A stretch of DNA of 64,000 bases from GCA-002050365 sp964237235 (GCA_964237235.1 CAXSGY010000001.1:248001-312000), one strand, 5' to 3'; counted from the first letter of the stretch, positions 16,091 through 25,066 are shown. Notes: generated by a model from the sequence alone, not told the origin. Made by a program: numbers and translations.

Positions 16091-18145
16091 ATGAAAAAGA
16101 ATAATGTAAAGAATTCGACGGATCTGAAACGAACGATTATTTCCCGCCTGTCAAACGAGAAAATTTTGTTTATAGTTTTCGCCGGCTTATCTTTAGCAAT
16201 CGGATTTTACTATACGCTTACCCAGTTTACGACTTATGCGAGTTCCAGAGAAGCAGCGGTGACGGAAGTCAAAAATCCGGTTCCGGCGGATAATTTGCCT
16301 GACTCGGGCGAAGCGTCATCTTCGGTTTCCGATGTGGTGACAAAAGCCCTCGCTTTTAAGGCTTCGCTGACAGCTTCGCAACAATCTACATTACAGCAAA
16401 CTTATACGACGACTCTGGCGCGTCGCTGGTCGAATCTGCCGTGCGGCTCGAATTGCCGTAACGGAATTCAGTTCAGCACTCTGACGAGCAGTCAACTGGC
16501 TCTCGCCCTGCAGGTCATTCAGGCGGCGGCGGGAACGGCGGCGAACGAAGGCTACGCCGAGTTTAACGGCATCAGAGCCGCCGACGATTATCTAAATGCG
16601 AACGGCGGCGGCAGCGGTTACAGCAGCGGAATTTATTTTATCGCGTTTTTGAACGCGCCGACGACGAGCGGCGGCTGGATGCTGCAATTCGGCGGACATC
16701 ATTACGGCGCGAATATCGCATACAACAACGGTCACGTCGTCGGAGCAACGCCGCAGTTTGAAGGCGTTGAGCCGTCAACCGCGTTCACGGTCAACGGCAC
16801 GACTTATCAGCCGCTCGCGCAGGAACACGACGCGATGGCGAATATGCTCGCTTCGCTGACGACGACCCAGTTAGCGACCGCCAAGATTTCCGCCACCTAC
16901 AGCGACGTAACGCTCGCGCCGGGCGAATCGAACGGCGGCAACGGAACCTTTCCGGCGACTAAAGTCGGACAACCGGGAACTTCTTTAACCGACGCGCAAA
17001 AATTGCTCGTGCTTGAAGCGATGAAGCCCTGGCTCAAAGACGCGGACGATACCGTCGCCGCAAATCTGCTTTCCATTTATCAAAGCGAATTGAACAATAC
17101 ATATATCGCCTACACCGGCAACGGCACGAGCGGCGATGCGAGCAGCTTTCTGAACACGAATACGAATTATGTCAGAATAGACGGCACGAGCGTCTGGATT
17201 GAATTTATCTGTCAAACCGGCGTGGTTTTTCGCACTCAGATTCATTATCACAGCGTCTGGCGCGACCACACGCGCGATTACGGCGCGGATTTGAGTTTGA
17301 CGACCGCTCTCGATTCGACAAACAGCGCGACAAAAACGCTTTTCGATTTCGACGGCGATAAAAAATCCGACGTTTCGGTATTCCGTCCGTCAAGCGGCAT
17401 CTGGTATATCCAACAATCAACCAGCGGTTTCACCGGCACGCAGTTCGGCGCATCCACCGACGTAATCGTGCCGGGCGACTTTGACGGCGACGGCAAAACC
17501 GACATCGCCGTTTATCGTCCGTCCGAAGGCGCGTGGTATATTCAACGCTCGAATTTAGGATTCACGAGCGTCCAATTCGGCTTGTCAACCGACACGCCCG
17601 TTCCCGCCGATTTTGACAACGACGGGAAAACCGATGTTGCCGTCTTTCGTCCGTCAACGGGTTTCTGGTATATCCAACAATCAACCAACGGATTTACAGG
17701 AGTTCAGTTCGGCGCGTCGGGCGATAAACCGGCGGCAGCTGATTACGACGGCGACGGGAAAGCCGATGTCGCGGTTTATCGTCCGTCAACGGGCATTTGG
17801 TACATCCAGCAATCAACCGGCGGATTTACGAGCTTACAGTTCGGCACGTCCGCCGACACAATCGTTCCGGTTGATTACGACGGCGACGGTAAAACAGACA
17901 TCGCCGTTTTCCGTCCGTCAAGCGGCATTTGGTATATCCAACAAAGCACCGCCGGATTTACGAGCATTCAATTCGGACAAGCGAGCGATAAACCGACTCC
18001 GGCGGATTACGACGGCGACGGCAAGGCTGATGTCGCGGTGTTTCGAGACGGAATCTGGTATCTGAATCGCTCGACCGCCGGATTTACAAGCGTGCAGTTC
18101 GGCATCGCGTCCGATGCGCCGATTCCGAATGCTTTTATCCGTTAG
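16091..18145 (+). CDS. DUF3500 protein fused to a six-unit FG-GAP-like module
   Basis: A 684-residue surface or secreted protein. One membrane segment (about 27-45) precedes a DUF3500 domain (about 90-400), with GWMLQFGGHHYGAN and LAQEHDAMANML. The C-terminal ~270 residues form six units of about 43 residues with calcium-binding loops such as DFDGDGKTD, followed by RPSxGxWYI and QFG. The final unit is shortened (FRDGIWYL). The same module ends two other genes in this window. DUF3500 has no agreed activity. It is followed by a second repeat protein about 100 bases on. Confidence 0.87.
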   Translation: MKKNNVKNSTDLKRTIISRLSNEKILFIVFAGLSLAIGFYYTLTQFTTYASSREAAVTEVKNPVPADNLPDSGEASSSVSDVVTKALAFKASLTASQQSTLQQTYTTTLARRWSNLPCGSNCRNGIQFSTLTSSQLALALQVIQAAAGTAANEGYAEFNGIRAADDYLNANGGGSGYSSGIYFIAFLNAPTTSGGWMLQFGGHHYGANIAYNNGHVVGATPQFEGVEPSTAFTVNGTTYQPLAQEHDAMANMLASLTTTQLATAKISATYSDVTLAPGESNGGNGTFPATKVGQPGTSLTDAQKLLVLEAMKPWLKDADDTVAANLLSIYQSELNNTYIAYTGNGTSGDASSFLNTNTNYVRIDGTSVWIEFICQTGVVFRTQIHYHSVWRDHTRDYGADLSLTTALDSTNSATKTLFDFDGDKKSDVSVFRPSSGIWYIQQSTSGFTGTQFGASTDVIVPGDFDGDGKTDIAVYRPSEGAWYIQRSNLGFTSVQFGLSTDTPVPADFDNDGKTDVAVFRPSTGFWYIQQSTNGFTGVQFGASGDKPAAADYDGDGKADVAVYRPSTGIWYIQQSTGGFTSLQFGTSADTIVPVDYDGDGKTDIAVFRPSSGIWYIQQSTAGFTSIQFGQASDKPTPADYDGDGKADVAVFRDGIWYLNRSTAGFTSVQFGIASDAPIPNAFIR

Positions 18146-18246
18146 AAGAAATGAAATCAATAAACGAATTTATGCAGACGGCAAAACTCGCTTTTGCGAC
18201 ACGGCGTTGAATGCTTGCCAAACTTGATGTTAAAGGAGAAAAAAGG

Positions 18247-19212
18247 ATGAAGAACTTAAATGTTTTGGGTAAAACGCTCGCGCGCTTGACGATATTTTCG
18301 GCGATGCTGATTCTGCTTTCGAACGCGGCGACGGCGCAAATCAAACTGCGAAACGCGCTCGATTTTGACGGCGACCAAAAAGCCGATCTGGGAGTTTTCA
18401 GAAACACCGACAGCTCCTGGTATATCTTGAAAAGCGGCACGAACAGCCTGAGCGGTTCGCAGTTCGGCACGTCGGATTACGACACGCTCGCGCCCGGCGA
18501 TTACGACGGCGATGGCAAGGGCGATCTCGCCGTCTGGCGTTATTCAAACGGCGCGTTTTTCTATCTGGCGAGCAGTTCGAACACGCTGCAAACCAAACAG
18601 TTCGGCGCGGTCGGCGACGAAGTTATTGCGCGCGATTTTGACGGCGACGGCAAAACCGATTTCGCCGTCGTCAGAAGAACAAGCGGCTCGATGTATTGGT
18701 ATATTTACAACAGCTCGACCGGCGGATTTAGCGGCACGCAATTCGGTTTGTCAACCGATTTGACCGCGCCGGGCGATTACGACGGCGACGGCAAATTCGA
18801 CATCGCCGTCACGCGAAGCAGCGGCACGGGCGGCGCAACGACGTTTTATATTCTTGGCAGCACCGCCGGATTTTACGGCGTTCCATTCGGCATCGGCGGC
18901 GATTTGGTCGTGCCGGGCGATTACGACGGCGACGGCAAAACCGATTTGACCGCCGTGCGAAAATCCGACGGCGCGTTGAACTGGTATATTCTGCAAAGCT
19001 CCGACAATCAATTAAGAGCGGTAAATTTCGGACTCGCGGAAACCGATTTGCCCGCGCAGAACGATTACGACGGCGACGGCAAAACCGACATCGCCGTCTG
19101 GCGCGAAACGAGCGGCGTTTTCTACGCGCAGAAAAGTTTTGATAATTCGCTTCTCGGAGCGCAGCTCGGCTACACTTCCGATACGCCGATTGCCTCGTAT
19201 GACACGCACTAA
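18247..19212 (+). CDS. Secreted six-unit FG-GAP/VCBS-like repeat protein
   Basis: A 321-residue protein made only of a signal peptide (about 1-30, ending TAAAQ-like) and six units with DxDGDGKxD loops. The units here are more divergent than in the preceding gene (YWYI, FFYL, TFYI). The start at 18247 follows an AAAGGAG ribosome site; an in-frame codon at 18211 would precede the signal. A propeller-like calcium-binding surface protein is the likely form. It lies just downstream of the DUF3500 fusion and ends at a strong terminator. Confidence 0.85.
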   Translation: MKNLNVLGKTLARLTIFSAMLILLSNAATAQIKLRNALDFDGDQKADLGVFRNTDSSWYILKSGTNSLSGSQFGTSDYDTLAPGDYDGDGKGDLAVWRYSNGAFFYLASSSNTLQTKQFGAVGDEVIARDFDGDGKTDFAVVRRTSGSMYWYIYNSSTGGFSGTQFGLSTDLTAPGDYDGDGKFDIAVTRSSGTGGATTFYILGSTAGFYGVPFGIGGDLVVPGDYDGDGKTDLTAVRKSDGALNWYILQSSDNQLRAVNFGLAETDLPAQNDYDGDGKTDIAVWRETSGVFYAQKSFDNSLLGAQLGYTSDTPIASYDTH

Positions 19213-19230
19213 ATTCGTGAAAAACTAAAA

Positions 19231-19274
19231 AAGAGCGGTGAAAAATTTAAGAATTATTTTTCACCGCTCTTTTT
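19231..19274 (+). terminator. Strong intrinsic terminator
   Basis: Perfect 15-base arms AAGAGCGGTGAAAAA (19231-19245) and TTTTTCACCGCTCTT (19257-19271) with an 11-base loop and a T run. It ends the repeat-protein transcript and may also serve the convergent transpeptidase gene. Confidence 0.9.
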
Positions 19275-19298
19275 ATATTTTAAGCTATTCCCTTTTAG

Positions 19299-19769
19299 TT
19301 AATCACTGATAAAGACTTTCGCGCCGACCTCAACCGCGTTGAAAATTTCCTTCATTTCTTCGTCGCGCACGGCGACGCAGCCCTTCGTCCAATTGGTTTC
19401 TGCGCCACCGCCGTGAATATAAATCTCACCGCCGAGCGCGGTTTTTTGCGGCGGCATTCGTTTTTCTTCGACCGCCTTCATAATCGCTTCGTATTCTTCG
19501 GAAGAAATGATCTTCTCGCGCAAGCCGCGCTTTGCCGCTTCCGCGTTCGGATAGCTCAAGCCGATTGACAGATAAAATTTGCTTTGATCGTTTTTGGCGA
19601 AAACGTAGAATTCGCCGATTGGCGTTTTGCCGTCGCCTTCGACGCGCTTGTCGCCTTCCGCGTCGAAGCCGAGACTGATTTTGTAAGTTTTAATTAATTT
19701 TTTGCCGTCGAAAACTTTCAGCAGACGCGATTTCTTTTTAATGACGAGACGCGGATTTTCGAGCGGCAT
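19299..19769 (-). CDS. L,D-transpeptidase (YkuD) family protein
   Basis: A 156-residue YkuD-domain protein that would form or modify 3-3 peptidoglycan crosslinks through a catalytic Cys. The signature is IHGGG...WTKGCVAVRD near the C-terminus, with GEFYVFAKN earlier. No signal peptide is visible with the ATG at 19769. The longer frame starts at a TTG (19811) inside a repeated TCAACTATCAACTGTCAAC region and also lacks one. Export of this enzyme is therefore unexplained. Confidence 0.85.
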   Translation of the reverse strand: MPLENPRLVIKKKSRLLKVFDGKKLIKTYKISLGFDAEGDKRVEGDGKTPIGEFYVFAKNDQSKFYLSIGLSYPNAEAAKRGLREKIISSEEYEAIMKAVEEKRMPPQKTALGGEIYIHGGGAETNWTKGCVAVRDEEMKEIFNAVEVGAKVFISD

Positions 19770-19936
19770 AAATTTTTTGCTGTCAGATTTTTTCGCAACC
19801 AAAACTATCAACTGTCAACTATCAACTATTCACTAATAAAAAAGGGACAGACCGATAAATACTAAATATCAAATAAAGATTCTCAATCGCTTTTAGTCGT
19901 GTCAATTAACAGAAAATCGGTTAAAATAAATGCATT

Positions 19937-20704
19937 ATGGACAATTCCTTTGACGAAAAGCAAAAGCGTCTGCGCGAATTTTTCGAGCTTGATGAGAACG
20001 CCGAATTGATTCCGAACGAAGCGGGCGCAGCGTTTGCGGTGCCGCCGAAAATCGCTGAACATCTACAGCGATTCAATATCGAATGGCACATTATCCCGAC
20101 CGCCGAAGCCGTGCATATCGACACGGAAGAATATCGCAGAAAACTTTACCCGACGCTCCGGTTCGACGCGGCAAACCGCGATTATCAGAAAACCGAATCA
20201 TACCGCGCGATTATGGAAGGACACCGCCGCCATCAAGGGCGCGTGATCGGCATAGAATCAACGATGAAGCCGAAATATCTGCCCGACAACCGCCAGTTTT
20301 ACGGCACGCCCTACGGTTTCGAGCCGAAAGCCGATCCGTTCGCCGTTTATTTCGGACAAGCCAAAATCGTTTCCGGCACGCGCTATTCGCATAATTACAC
20401 GTCGCTCAGAAATCTCGTTAATTTAATCACCGACGATTGGAAAAATCGCGGATTAATGCCCGACGGTTATCGCTTAACGATTTGCCCGCCGGTCGTTTTC
20501 AATCTCATCGGCGCGGCTTTTCATCCCGAATGGAGTCAAACCGAATCGCTCGAACTCGGCTTTTACCGCGACCAGAGCGGCAATGCCAAATGCTACGCCG
20601 TCGGCTCGAACGCCCCCGAAGATTTTTCATTTATCAGCGAAGTCGAAAGCGATGCCGATTGGACGCTTTTAGGTTTTCGCTGCGCCCTTGTGCCTGATGA
20701 GTGA
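19937..20704 (+). CDS. Conserved-looking protein of unknown function
   Basis: A 255-residue soluble protein that I do not recognise. It has a charged N-terminus, a central EGHRRHQGRVIGIESTMKP segment, a glycine/aromatic stretch around GTPYGFEPKADPF, and PPVVFNLIG in the C-terminal third. No signal peptide or membrane segment is seen. Codon use matches the neighbours, which supports a real gene. It precedes rarA by 95 bases occupied by a hairpin repeat. Confidence 0.7.
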   Translation: MDNSFDEKQKRLREFFELDENAELIPNEAGAAFAVPPKIAEHLQRFNIEWHIIPTAEAVHIDTEEYRRKLYPTLRFDAANRDYQKTESYRAIMEGHRRHQGRVIGIESTMKPKYLPDNRQFYGTPYGFEPKADPFAVYFGQAKIVSGTRYSHNYTSLRNLVNLITDDWKNRGLMPDGYRLTICPPVVFNLIGAAFHPEWSQTESLELGFYRDQSGNAKCYAVGSNAPEDFSFISEVESDADWTLLGFRCALVPDE

Positions 20705-20799
20705 GTAGTAAGCAGTGAGCGGTAAGCAGTTTTTGTTTTAAAGTTGCTGACTTCCAAACTTAATTTCTGCTCACTGCTCACCGCTTACTGTTTACCCTT
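20700..20799. repeat. Hairpin of AGTGAGCGGTGAGC-type tandem units
   Basis: A left arm of short units (GTAAGCAGTGAGCGGTAAGC) and a right arm of their complements (CTGCTCACTGCTCACCGCTT) enclose about 40 bases. The same unit family recurs at 25598-25662. The right arm ends directly at the rarA start. Confidence 0.8.
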
Positions 20800-21933
20800 A
20801 TGCAACCACTTGCCAATCAAATCAGACCGAACACGCTCGACGAATATGTCGGTCAGGCGCATCTCGTCGGCGCGGGCAAACCTTTGCGGCTGGCGATTGA
20901 ACAGCGGCACGTTTTTTCTTTCGTTTTGTGGGGAACGCCCGGCACGGGAAAAACGACGCTCGCCCGAATTTACGCCAACGCCGTCAACGCCGATTTTTAC
21001 GAACTCTCCGCCGTTTCCGCCGGCAAGGAAGACATTCGCAAAATCGTCAAACTGCCGCGAATGATGAATCAGCCGCGCATTTTATTCCTCGACGAAATTC
21101 ACCGCTTCAACAAAGCGCAGCAGGATTTTCTGCTGCCGTTCGTCGAAAACGGCGAGCTGGTTTTGATCGGCGCGACGACCGAAAATCCGAGCTTTGAAAT
21201 TATTCCCGCGCTGCTTTCCAGATTGCGCGTCTTCGTTCTCGAAGAATTTTCCGACGCGGAAATGGCACGAATTATTGACCGCGGCGGTTTCGATTTAGAC
21301 GCGGAAGCGAAAGATTGGCTGGTGGCGATGGCGAACGGCGACGCGCGGCAGGCATTGACGATGATCGAAAACACGGCGCGGCTTTACGATCAAAAAATCA
21401 CGCTCGAAAACTTAAAAAACACGCTGCAATCGAAATTCCTGCGCTACGACAAACAGGGCGAAGAACATTTTAACGTCATCAGCGCGTTCATCAAATCAAT
21501 GCGCGCCTCGCAGCCTGACGCGGCGATGTATTACCTGGCGAGAATGATTGCGGGCGGCGAAGACCCAAAATTCATCGCGCGGCGAATGGTCATTTTCGCC
21601 TCCGAAGACATCGGACTCGCCCAGCCGACCGCGCTGGTCGTCGCCAACGCCGTTTTCCGCGCCGTCGAAACCGTCGGGCTGCCCGAAGCCGGAATCAATC
21701 TCGCGCACGGAGTCGCCTATTTAGCCAACTGCAAAAAAGACCGCAGCGCATACGACGCATACAAATCCGCGCTTCAAGATGCTGAGAAACTCGGCAATCT
21801 GCCCGTCCCGACGATGCTCAAAAACGCGCCGACGAAATTGATGAAAGATTTGAAATATGGTGAAGATTACGAACTGTATTCAAAGGAAAATTATTTGCCG
21901 AAAAAGTTAAAAGGAAAGAAATATTTCAAATAA
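20800..21933 (+). CDS. rarA: Replication-associated recombination protein A (RarA/MgsA)
   Basis: A 377-residue AAA+ ATPase that acts at stalled replication forks and is related to clamp-loader subunits. Walker A GTPGTGKTT (near 46-54), Walker B LFLDEIHRF, sensor GATTENPSFE and the arginine finger region LLSRLRV are intact, as is the C-terminal tetramer domain (HGVAYLANCKKDRSAYDA). It is about 60 residues shorter than E. coli RarA. Much of the loss is at the lid, where ARIIDRGGFDLD replaces the usual longer RAL...RGLG segment. Confidence 0.94.
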   Translation: MQPLANQIRPNTLDEYVGQAHLVGAGKPLRLAIEQRHVFSFVLWGTPGTGKTTLARIYANAVNADFYELSAVSAGKEDIRKIVKLPRMMNQPRILFLDEIHRFNKAQQDFLLPFVENGELVLIGATTENPSFEIIPALLSRLRVFVLEEFSDAEMARIIDRGGFDLDAEAKDWLVAMANGDARQALTMIENTARLYDQKITLENLKNTLQSKFLRYDKQGEEHFNVISAFIKSMRASQPDAAMYYLARMIAGGEDPKFIARRMVIFASEDIGLAQPTALVVANAVFRAVETVGLPEAGINLAHGVAYLANCKKDRSAYDAYKSALQDAEKLGNLPVPTMLKNAPTKLMKDLKYGEDYELYSKENYLPKKLKGKKYFK

Positions 21934-21934
21934 T

Positions 21935-22057
21935 CGGCGGAGCGACGGCTTGTCATCGCCCGTCGTTATTGGTTTTCAAGATTGATTTTGGTGAATAATT
22001 TTTAACGTGGATTTTCGCGCTCCCGCGCTCAACGGGCGAGGACGAGCCGTCGCCCCT
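21935..22057. repeat. Inverted-repeat element with GCGACGGCTTGTC arms
   Basis: The left arm GCGACGGCTTGTCATCGCCC near 21942 and the right arm (22032-22056), whose complement reads GCGACGGCTCGTCCTCGCCC, enclose about 70 A/T-rich bases. The tsaE stop codon lies in the last bases of the right arm. Confidence 0.75.
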
Positions 22058-22511
22058 ACATTACCGAAATCTTTCTCGCCTCGTCGCCGTCGCCTTCGAT
22101 CAAAACTCGAATGATTTTGTTTGGAAAATTTATTTCCTTTAATCTTTCCGACCACTCGGCGATGACGATTGCGTTTTCGTCTTCTAAAATTTCATTCAAA
22201 CCGACTGCCGCGCCGACATCTTCAACGCTGTCGAGCCGCCAGAAATCTATGTGGTAAACGTCAAAATTTTCAGCGCGATACAAATTAACGAGCGCAAAGG
22301 ACGGCGATGTAACTTCATCAATATTGAAATCGAGCGCGCGCAGAATGCCCTTCGTCAAAAGCGTTTTGCCCGCGCCCAAGTTTCCGCTCAAAAGAATGAT
22401 TTCGCCGCCGCCGAGCGTCGCGCCGATTCGCTCGCCGAGCGCAAATGTTTCATCGGGCGAATTGGAAATGAAACTTTCAATTTTTAATTTTTCAGCCTGC
22501 ACGTTTCCCAT
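22056..22511 (-). CDS. tsaE: tRNA threonylcarbamoyladenosine biosynthesis ATPase TsaE
   Basis: A 151-residue P-loop ATPase that works with TsaB and TsaD to make t6A at position 37 of ANN-decoding tRNAs. Walker A is GNLGAGKT (43-50), switch region VTSPSFALVNLYR, then VYHIDFWRL and VIAEWSERL, all typical. Its ATG abuts the stop of the upstream nnr gene, so the two are co-translated. This pairing is common in bacteria. The C-terminus reaches into a dispersed repeat. Confidence 0.95.
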   Translation of the reverse strand: MGNVQAEKLKIESFISNSPDETFALGERIGATLGGGEIILLSGNLGAGKTLLTKGILRALDFNIDEVTSPSFALVNLYRAENFDVYHIDFWRLDSVEDVGAAVGLNEILEDENAIVIAEWSERLKEINFPNKIIRVLIEGDGDEARKISVM

Positions 22512-24152
22512 TTATTTTACGGTTTCCAGCGAAGCGAAAGCCTCTGTCAAACATTCGCGCACGTCCGAGGCAAGCATCGTTCTTTTGCCGAATTTTTTCG
22601 CCGCAATGTCGCCCGCCAGACTCGAAATATAAACCGCCGCGACGATTGTTTCAAAAATATCAACTTTTAACTGCCCAGCTTGCGCGACAAAGCCCGTGAT
22701 AATTCCCGTCAAAGTGTCGCCGTTGCCCGCCTTGCCCAAACCGGAATTGCCCGTCGGATTTATCACCACCGTTCCGTTCGGCGCGGCGATTAAAACGCGC
22801 TCGCCCTTTAAAACTAAAATTACTCGATGTTTTTCCGCAAAATCGCGCGCGGCTTGCACGCGGTCTTTAATCGCGTCTTTATTCTTCGTTCCCAACAGCC
22901 GCAAAAATTCGCCTTCGTGCGGCGTTAAAATCAAAGGCAAATCGTCCGACCCCTGCAAATCAAACGGCGACAAAGCGTTCAGCGCGTCGGCATCAATCAC
23001 GACGGGCGTTTTTCTTTTCGTGACGACTTCGCGGACGAAATCCTTCGTCGTTTTTTCCGTCGAACTCAAACCGCAGCCGATGCCGACGACATCAATTTTT
23101 GCGAGCAGTTTGTCGACTTCCGCGAACGCCTTTTTCGCCACCGCGCCGTTGCGCGTTTCGGACAAACCGCGCGTGATAATTTCTTCTAAAACCTTCGCCT
23201 GAATTGTCGTTTGTGCCGATTCGCTCGTCGCAATCGTCGTCAGTCCAACACCCGAAAGCATCGCCGCGTTTCCCGCCAAAATCGCCGCGCCCGCATATTC
23301 ACGCGAACCGACAACGAGCAGCGCGTGTCCGCGTTTATTTTTGTAAGAATCGTTTGTATATTTGGTTTTTTCGACCCAGTTTTGCGCGTCTGATTTTTCG
23401 GCGACAAAAATGCGCGACGGTGAACTATCAATCAATTCCTGCGGCGAACCGATATTCGCCACGACGAGTTCGCCATTAAAATTCGACGCGGGCGGCAAAA
23501 CGTTGGCGAGTTTCGGCGCGGTGAAAGTTATCGTTAAATCTGCCTGAAAATTCTCTCCAACCGGATTGCTGGAATCGGCATTTATGCCCGACGGAATATC
23601 TAAAGATACTAAATAGGAGATTTTACCTTCATTCTTCAATCCGGCGTATCTGTTGGCGAGTTCAGCCATTTGCCCATCAAGTTTTTTTGACAAGCCGGTT
23701 CCAAATAGAGCATCAACCACAATGGTATTTGAATAAAAACCCGAACGAAATATCGACGTAACTTCGTTTATCCACTTCCTCTCAAAATACTCAAAAAATC
23801 CGAAGCTAACCTTTTCTTTCAATTTCTCCTCTTCGTAGTTCTTTTGGCAAATTTCAAAATTAGTTTTGGCATCGCCTTTCGTTTCTTCAACTTTTCCAAA
23901 AAAAAATATTTGAACTTTCGCCTCTTGATTCCATAAAATTCTTCCGAGAGCCGCGCCGTCGCCGCCGTTGTTGCCTTTGCCGCAGAGAATTAAAAATAAT
24001 TTTCCCGCAACCGAGCCGCCGAGTTTTTCGGTGATAACACGAGCGGCAGCGTGCGCGGCGTTTTCCATTAAAAGAAGCGAGGGAATGCCGTATTTCTCCG
24101 TCGTCAAACGGTCAACTTCGCGCATTTCGGCGGCGGTCAAAACTTTTTGCAT
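22512..24152 (-). CDS. nnr: Bifunctional NAD(P)H-hydrate epimerase / ADP-dependent dehydratase
   Basis: A 546-residue metabolite-repair enzyme that restores damaged NADH and NADPH hydrates. The N-terminal YjeF_N epimerase domain (about 1-240) carries CGKGNNGGDG and SLDIPSGI. The C-terminal ribokinase-like dehydratase domain carries GHALLVVGS, VIDADALN, LTPHEGE and the catalytic NPTGNSGLGKAGNGDTLTG. About 30 extra residues in the epimerase domain (KLKEKVSFGFFEYFERKW region) are unusually AT-rich. It is followed without a gap by tsaE. Confidence 0.96.
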   Translation of the reverse strand: MQKVLTAAEMREVDRLTTEKYGIPSLLLMENAAHAAARVITEKLGGSVAGKLFLILCGKGNNGGDGAALGRILWNQEAKVQIFFFGKVEETKGDAKTNFEICQKNYEEEKLKEKVSFGFFEYFERKWINEVTSIFRSGFYSNTIVVDALFGTGLSKKLDGQMAELANRYAGLKNEGKISYLVSLDIPSGINADSSNPVGENFQADLTITFTAPKLANVLPPASNFNGELVVANIGSPQELIDSSPSRIFVAEKSDAQNWVEKTKYTNDSYKNKRGHALLVVGSREYAGAAILAGNAAMLSGVGLTTIATSESAQTTIQAKVLEEIITRGLSETRNGAVAKKAFAEVDKLLAKIDVVGIGCGLSSTEKTTKDFVREVVTKRKTPVVIDADALNALSPFDLQGSDDLPLILTPHEGEFLRLLGTKNKDAIKDRVQAARDFAEKHRVILVLKGERVLIAAPNGTVVINPTGNSGLGKAGNGDTLTGIITGFVAQAGQLKVDIFETIVAAVYISSLAGDIAAKKFGKRTMLASDVRECLTEAFASLETVK

Positions 24153-24258
24153 ACATCAACAATTTGACATAGAAAGGGAAAAAGGGGAAAAGATGAAAAG
24201 GGAAAAAGTAATTTGTAGAAGTTTAGCAAAGTTCATCGCTGGCTGGCTGATTGCACTC

Positions 24259-24294
24259 AAAAAAAAAGCCGCATTCGTTTTTATAAATGCGGTT
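24259..24294 (-). terminator. Intrinsic terminator, minus strand
   Basis: Arms CCGCATT (24269-24275) and AATGCGG (24286-24292) next to a run of nine A (24259-24267), which is a T run when read on the minus strand. It would end the tRNA-Arg/HNH transcript. The rest of 24153-24447 holds only a purine-rich stretch near 24170-24210 and no gene. Confidence 0.75.
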
Positions 24295-24447
24295 CAGGAT
24301 TTCTATTTTCGGAGATTATGAATGAACCTAACGGAAAGCAACGAACGAGCCTTTTGCCTGCCACTGCGCTTGACCACCTTTTTATCTTCCGTTATTTAAT
24401 ACAAAGTTTGATTGCCGAAATCTTTCCAGAAACCGACGGAGAAAACT

Positions 24448-24918
24448 TTAATTTTCCGCACCGTCTATTTTTTGCGAGAGAAAAAATCTCATATAGTTTC
24501 GCTCTGATGCCGTTCTTCTTCGGTGACAATTTGCACATCGAACATCGCATTTTTCAATTTCGGTCTTAATTTTTTCCCAGCCGCAATTATGACCAATCAT
24601 TTCCGCTACGGCAGAAATTTTCTTTGTGTTTTCACGATGATCGAATTCAAGGACAACCGGGTCTGACTCTCCACAATCAATACACGGATGAGTGTGTAGA
24701 TGGTTTAAGACCTTTAGCATTTTTTCCTGCCGCTTATTTTTTGTAAGGAGCGTGTGATGCTTTGTATAATGAGCGTGATTTTCATAATAACGAGTCATAT
24801 TATGAATTCTCGTGCAGGGACGACACCAAGGATGCCGTTTATTTTTCGCGCGCCAACGAAATGAGAATTCAGATATTTGCTTTTCCAGGCGGCATTTCGT
24901 ACAAATTTTAGTTTCCAA
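24448..24918 (-). CDS. HNH-type zinc-ribbon nuclease-like protein
   Basis: A 156-residue protein with an N-terminal zinc ribbon (C6, C9, C32, C35) and a C-terminal HNH fold built on C79-x2-C82, the catalytic-type LEFDH (D93, H94) and C128-x2-C131-H132. Proteins of this build are putative DNA endonucleases, often in phages or free-standing homing-type genes. It starts 25 bases downstream of the tRNA-Arg gene on the same strand. Its Lys/His-rich middle and AT-richer codons differ from nearby housekeeping genes, which hints at acquisition. Confidence 0.82.
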   Translation of the reverse strand: METKICTKCRLEKQISEFSFRWRAKNKRHPWCRPCTRIHNMTRYYENHAHYTKHHTLLTKNKRQEKMLKVLNHLHTHPCIDCGESDPVVLEFDHRENTKKISAVAEMIGHNCGWEKIKTEIEKCDVRCANCHRRRTASERNYMRFFLSQKIDGAEN

Positions 24919-24943
24919 ATCAAGTTGAATCTCGTTGAGAAAA

Positions 24944-25017
24944 TGCCCCCGGCAGGGATCGAACCTGCGACCTAGAACTTAGGAGGTTCTCGCTCTATCC
25001 AACTGAGCTACGGGAGC
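24944..25017 (-). tRNA. tRNA-Arg, anticodon CCT
   Basis: A 74-base cloverleaf on the minus strand: acceptor GCTCCCG pairs with CGGGGGC, D-arm AGCTCAGTTGGATAGAGC, anticodon stem AGAAC/GTTCT around the loop CTCCTAA (anticodon CCT), and T-arm GCAGGTTCGATCCCTGC. Discriminator A. CCA is not encoded. It would read AGG codons. Confidence 0.96.
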
Positions 25018-25066
25018 GCAAAGTCAATTTTGGATTTTGGATTGCGGATTGCGGATTGTCAAGCGT

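Noticed and set aside
24318..24569. Plus-strand reading frame of 83 codons near the HNH gene
   Set aside because: It overlaps the 3' end of the well-supported HNH gene on the other strand and the terminator, and shows no family features.
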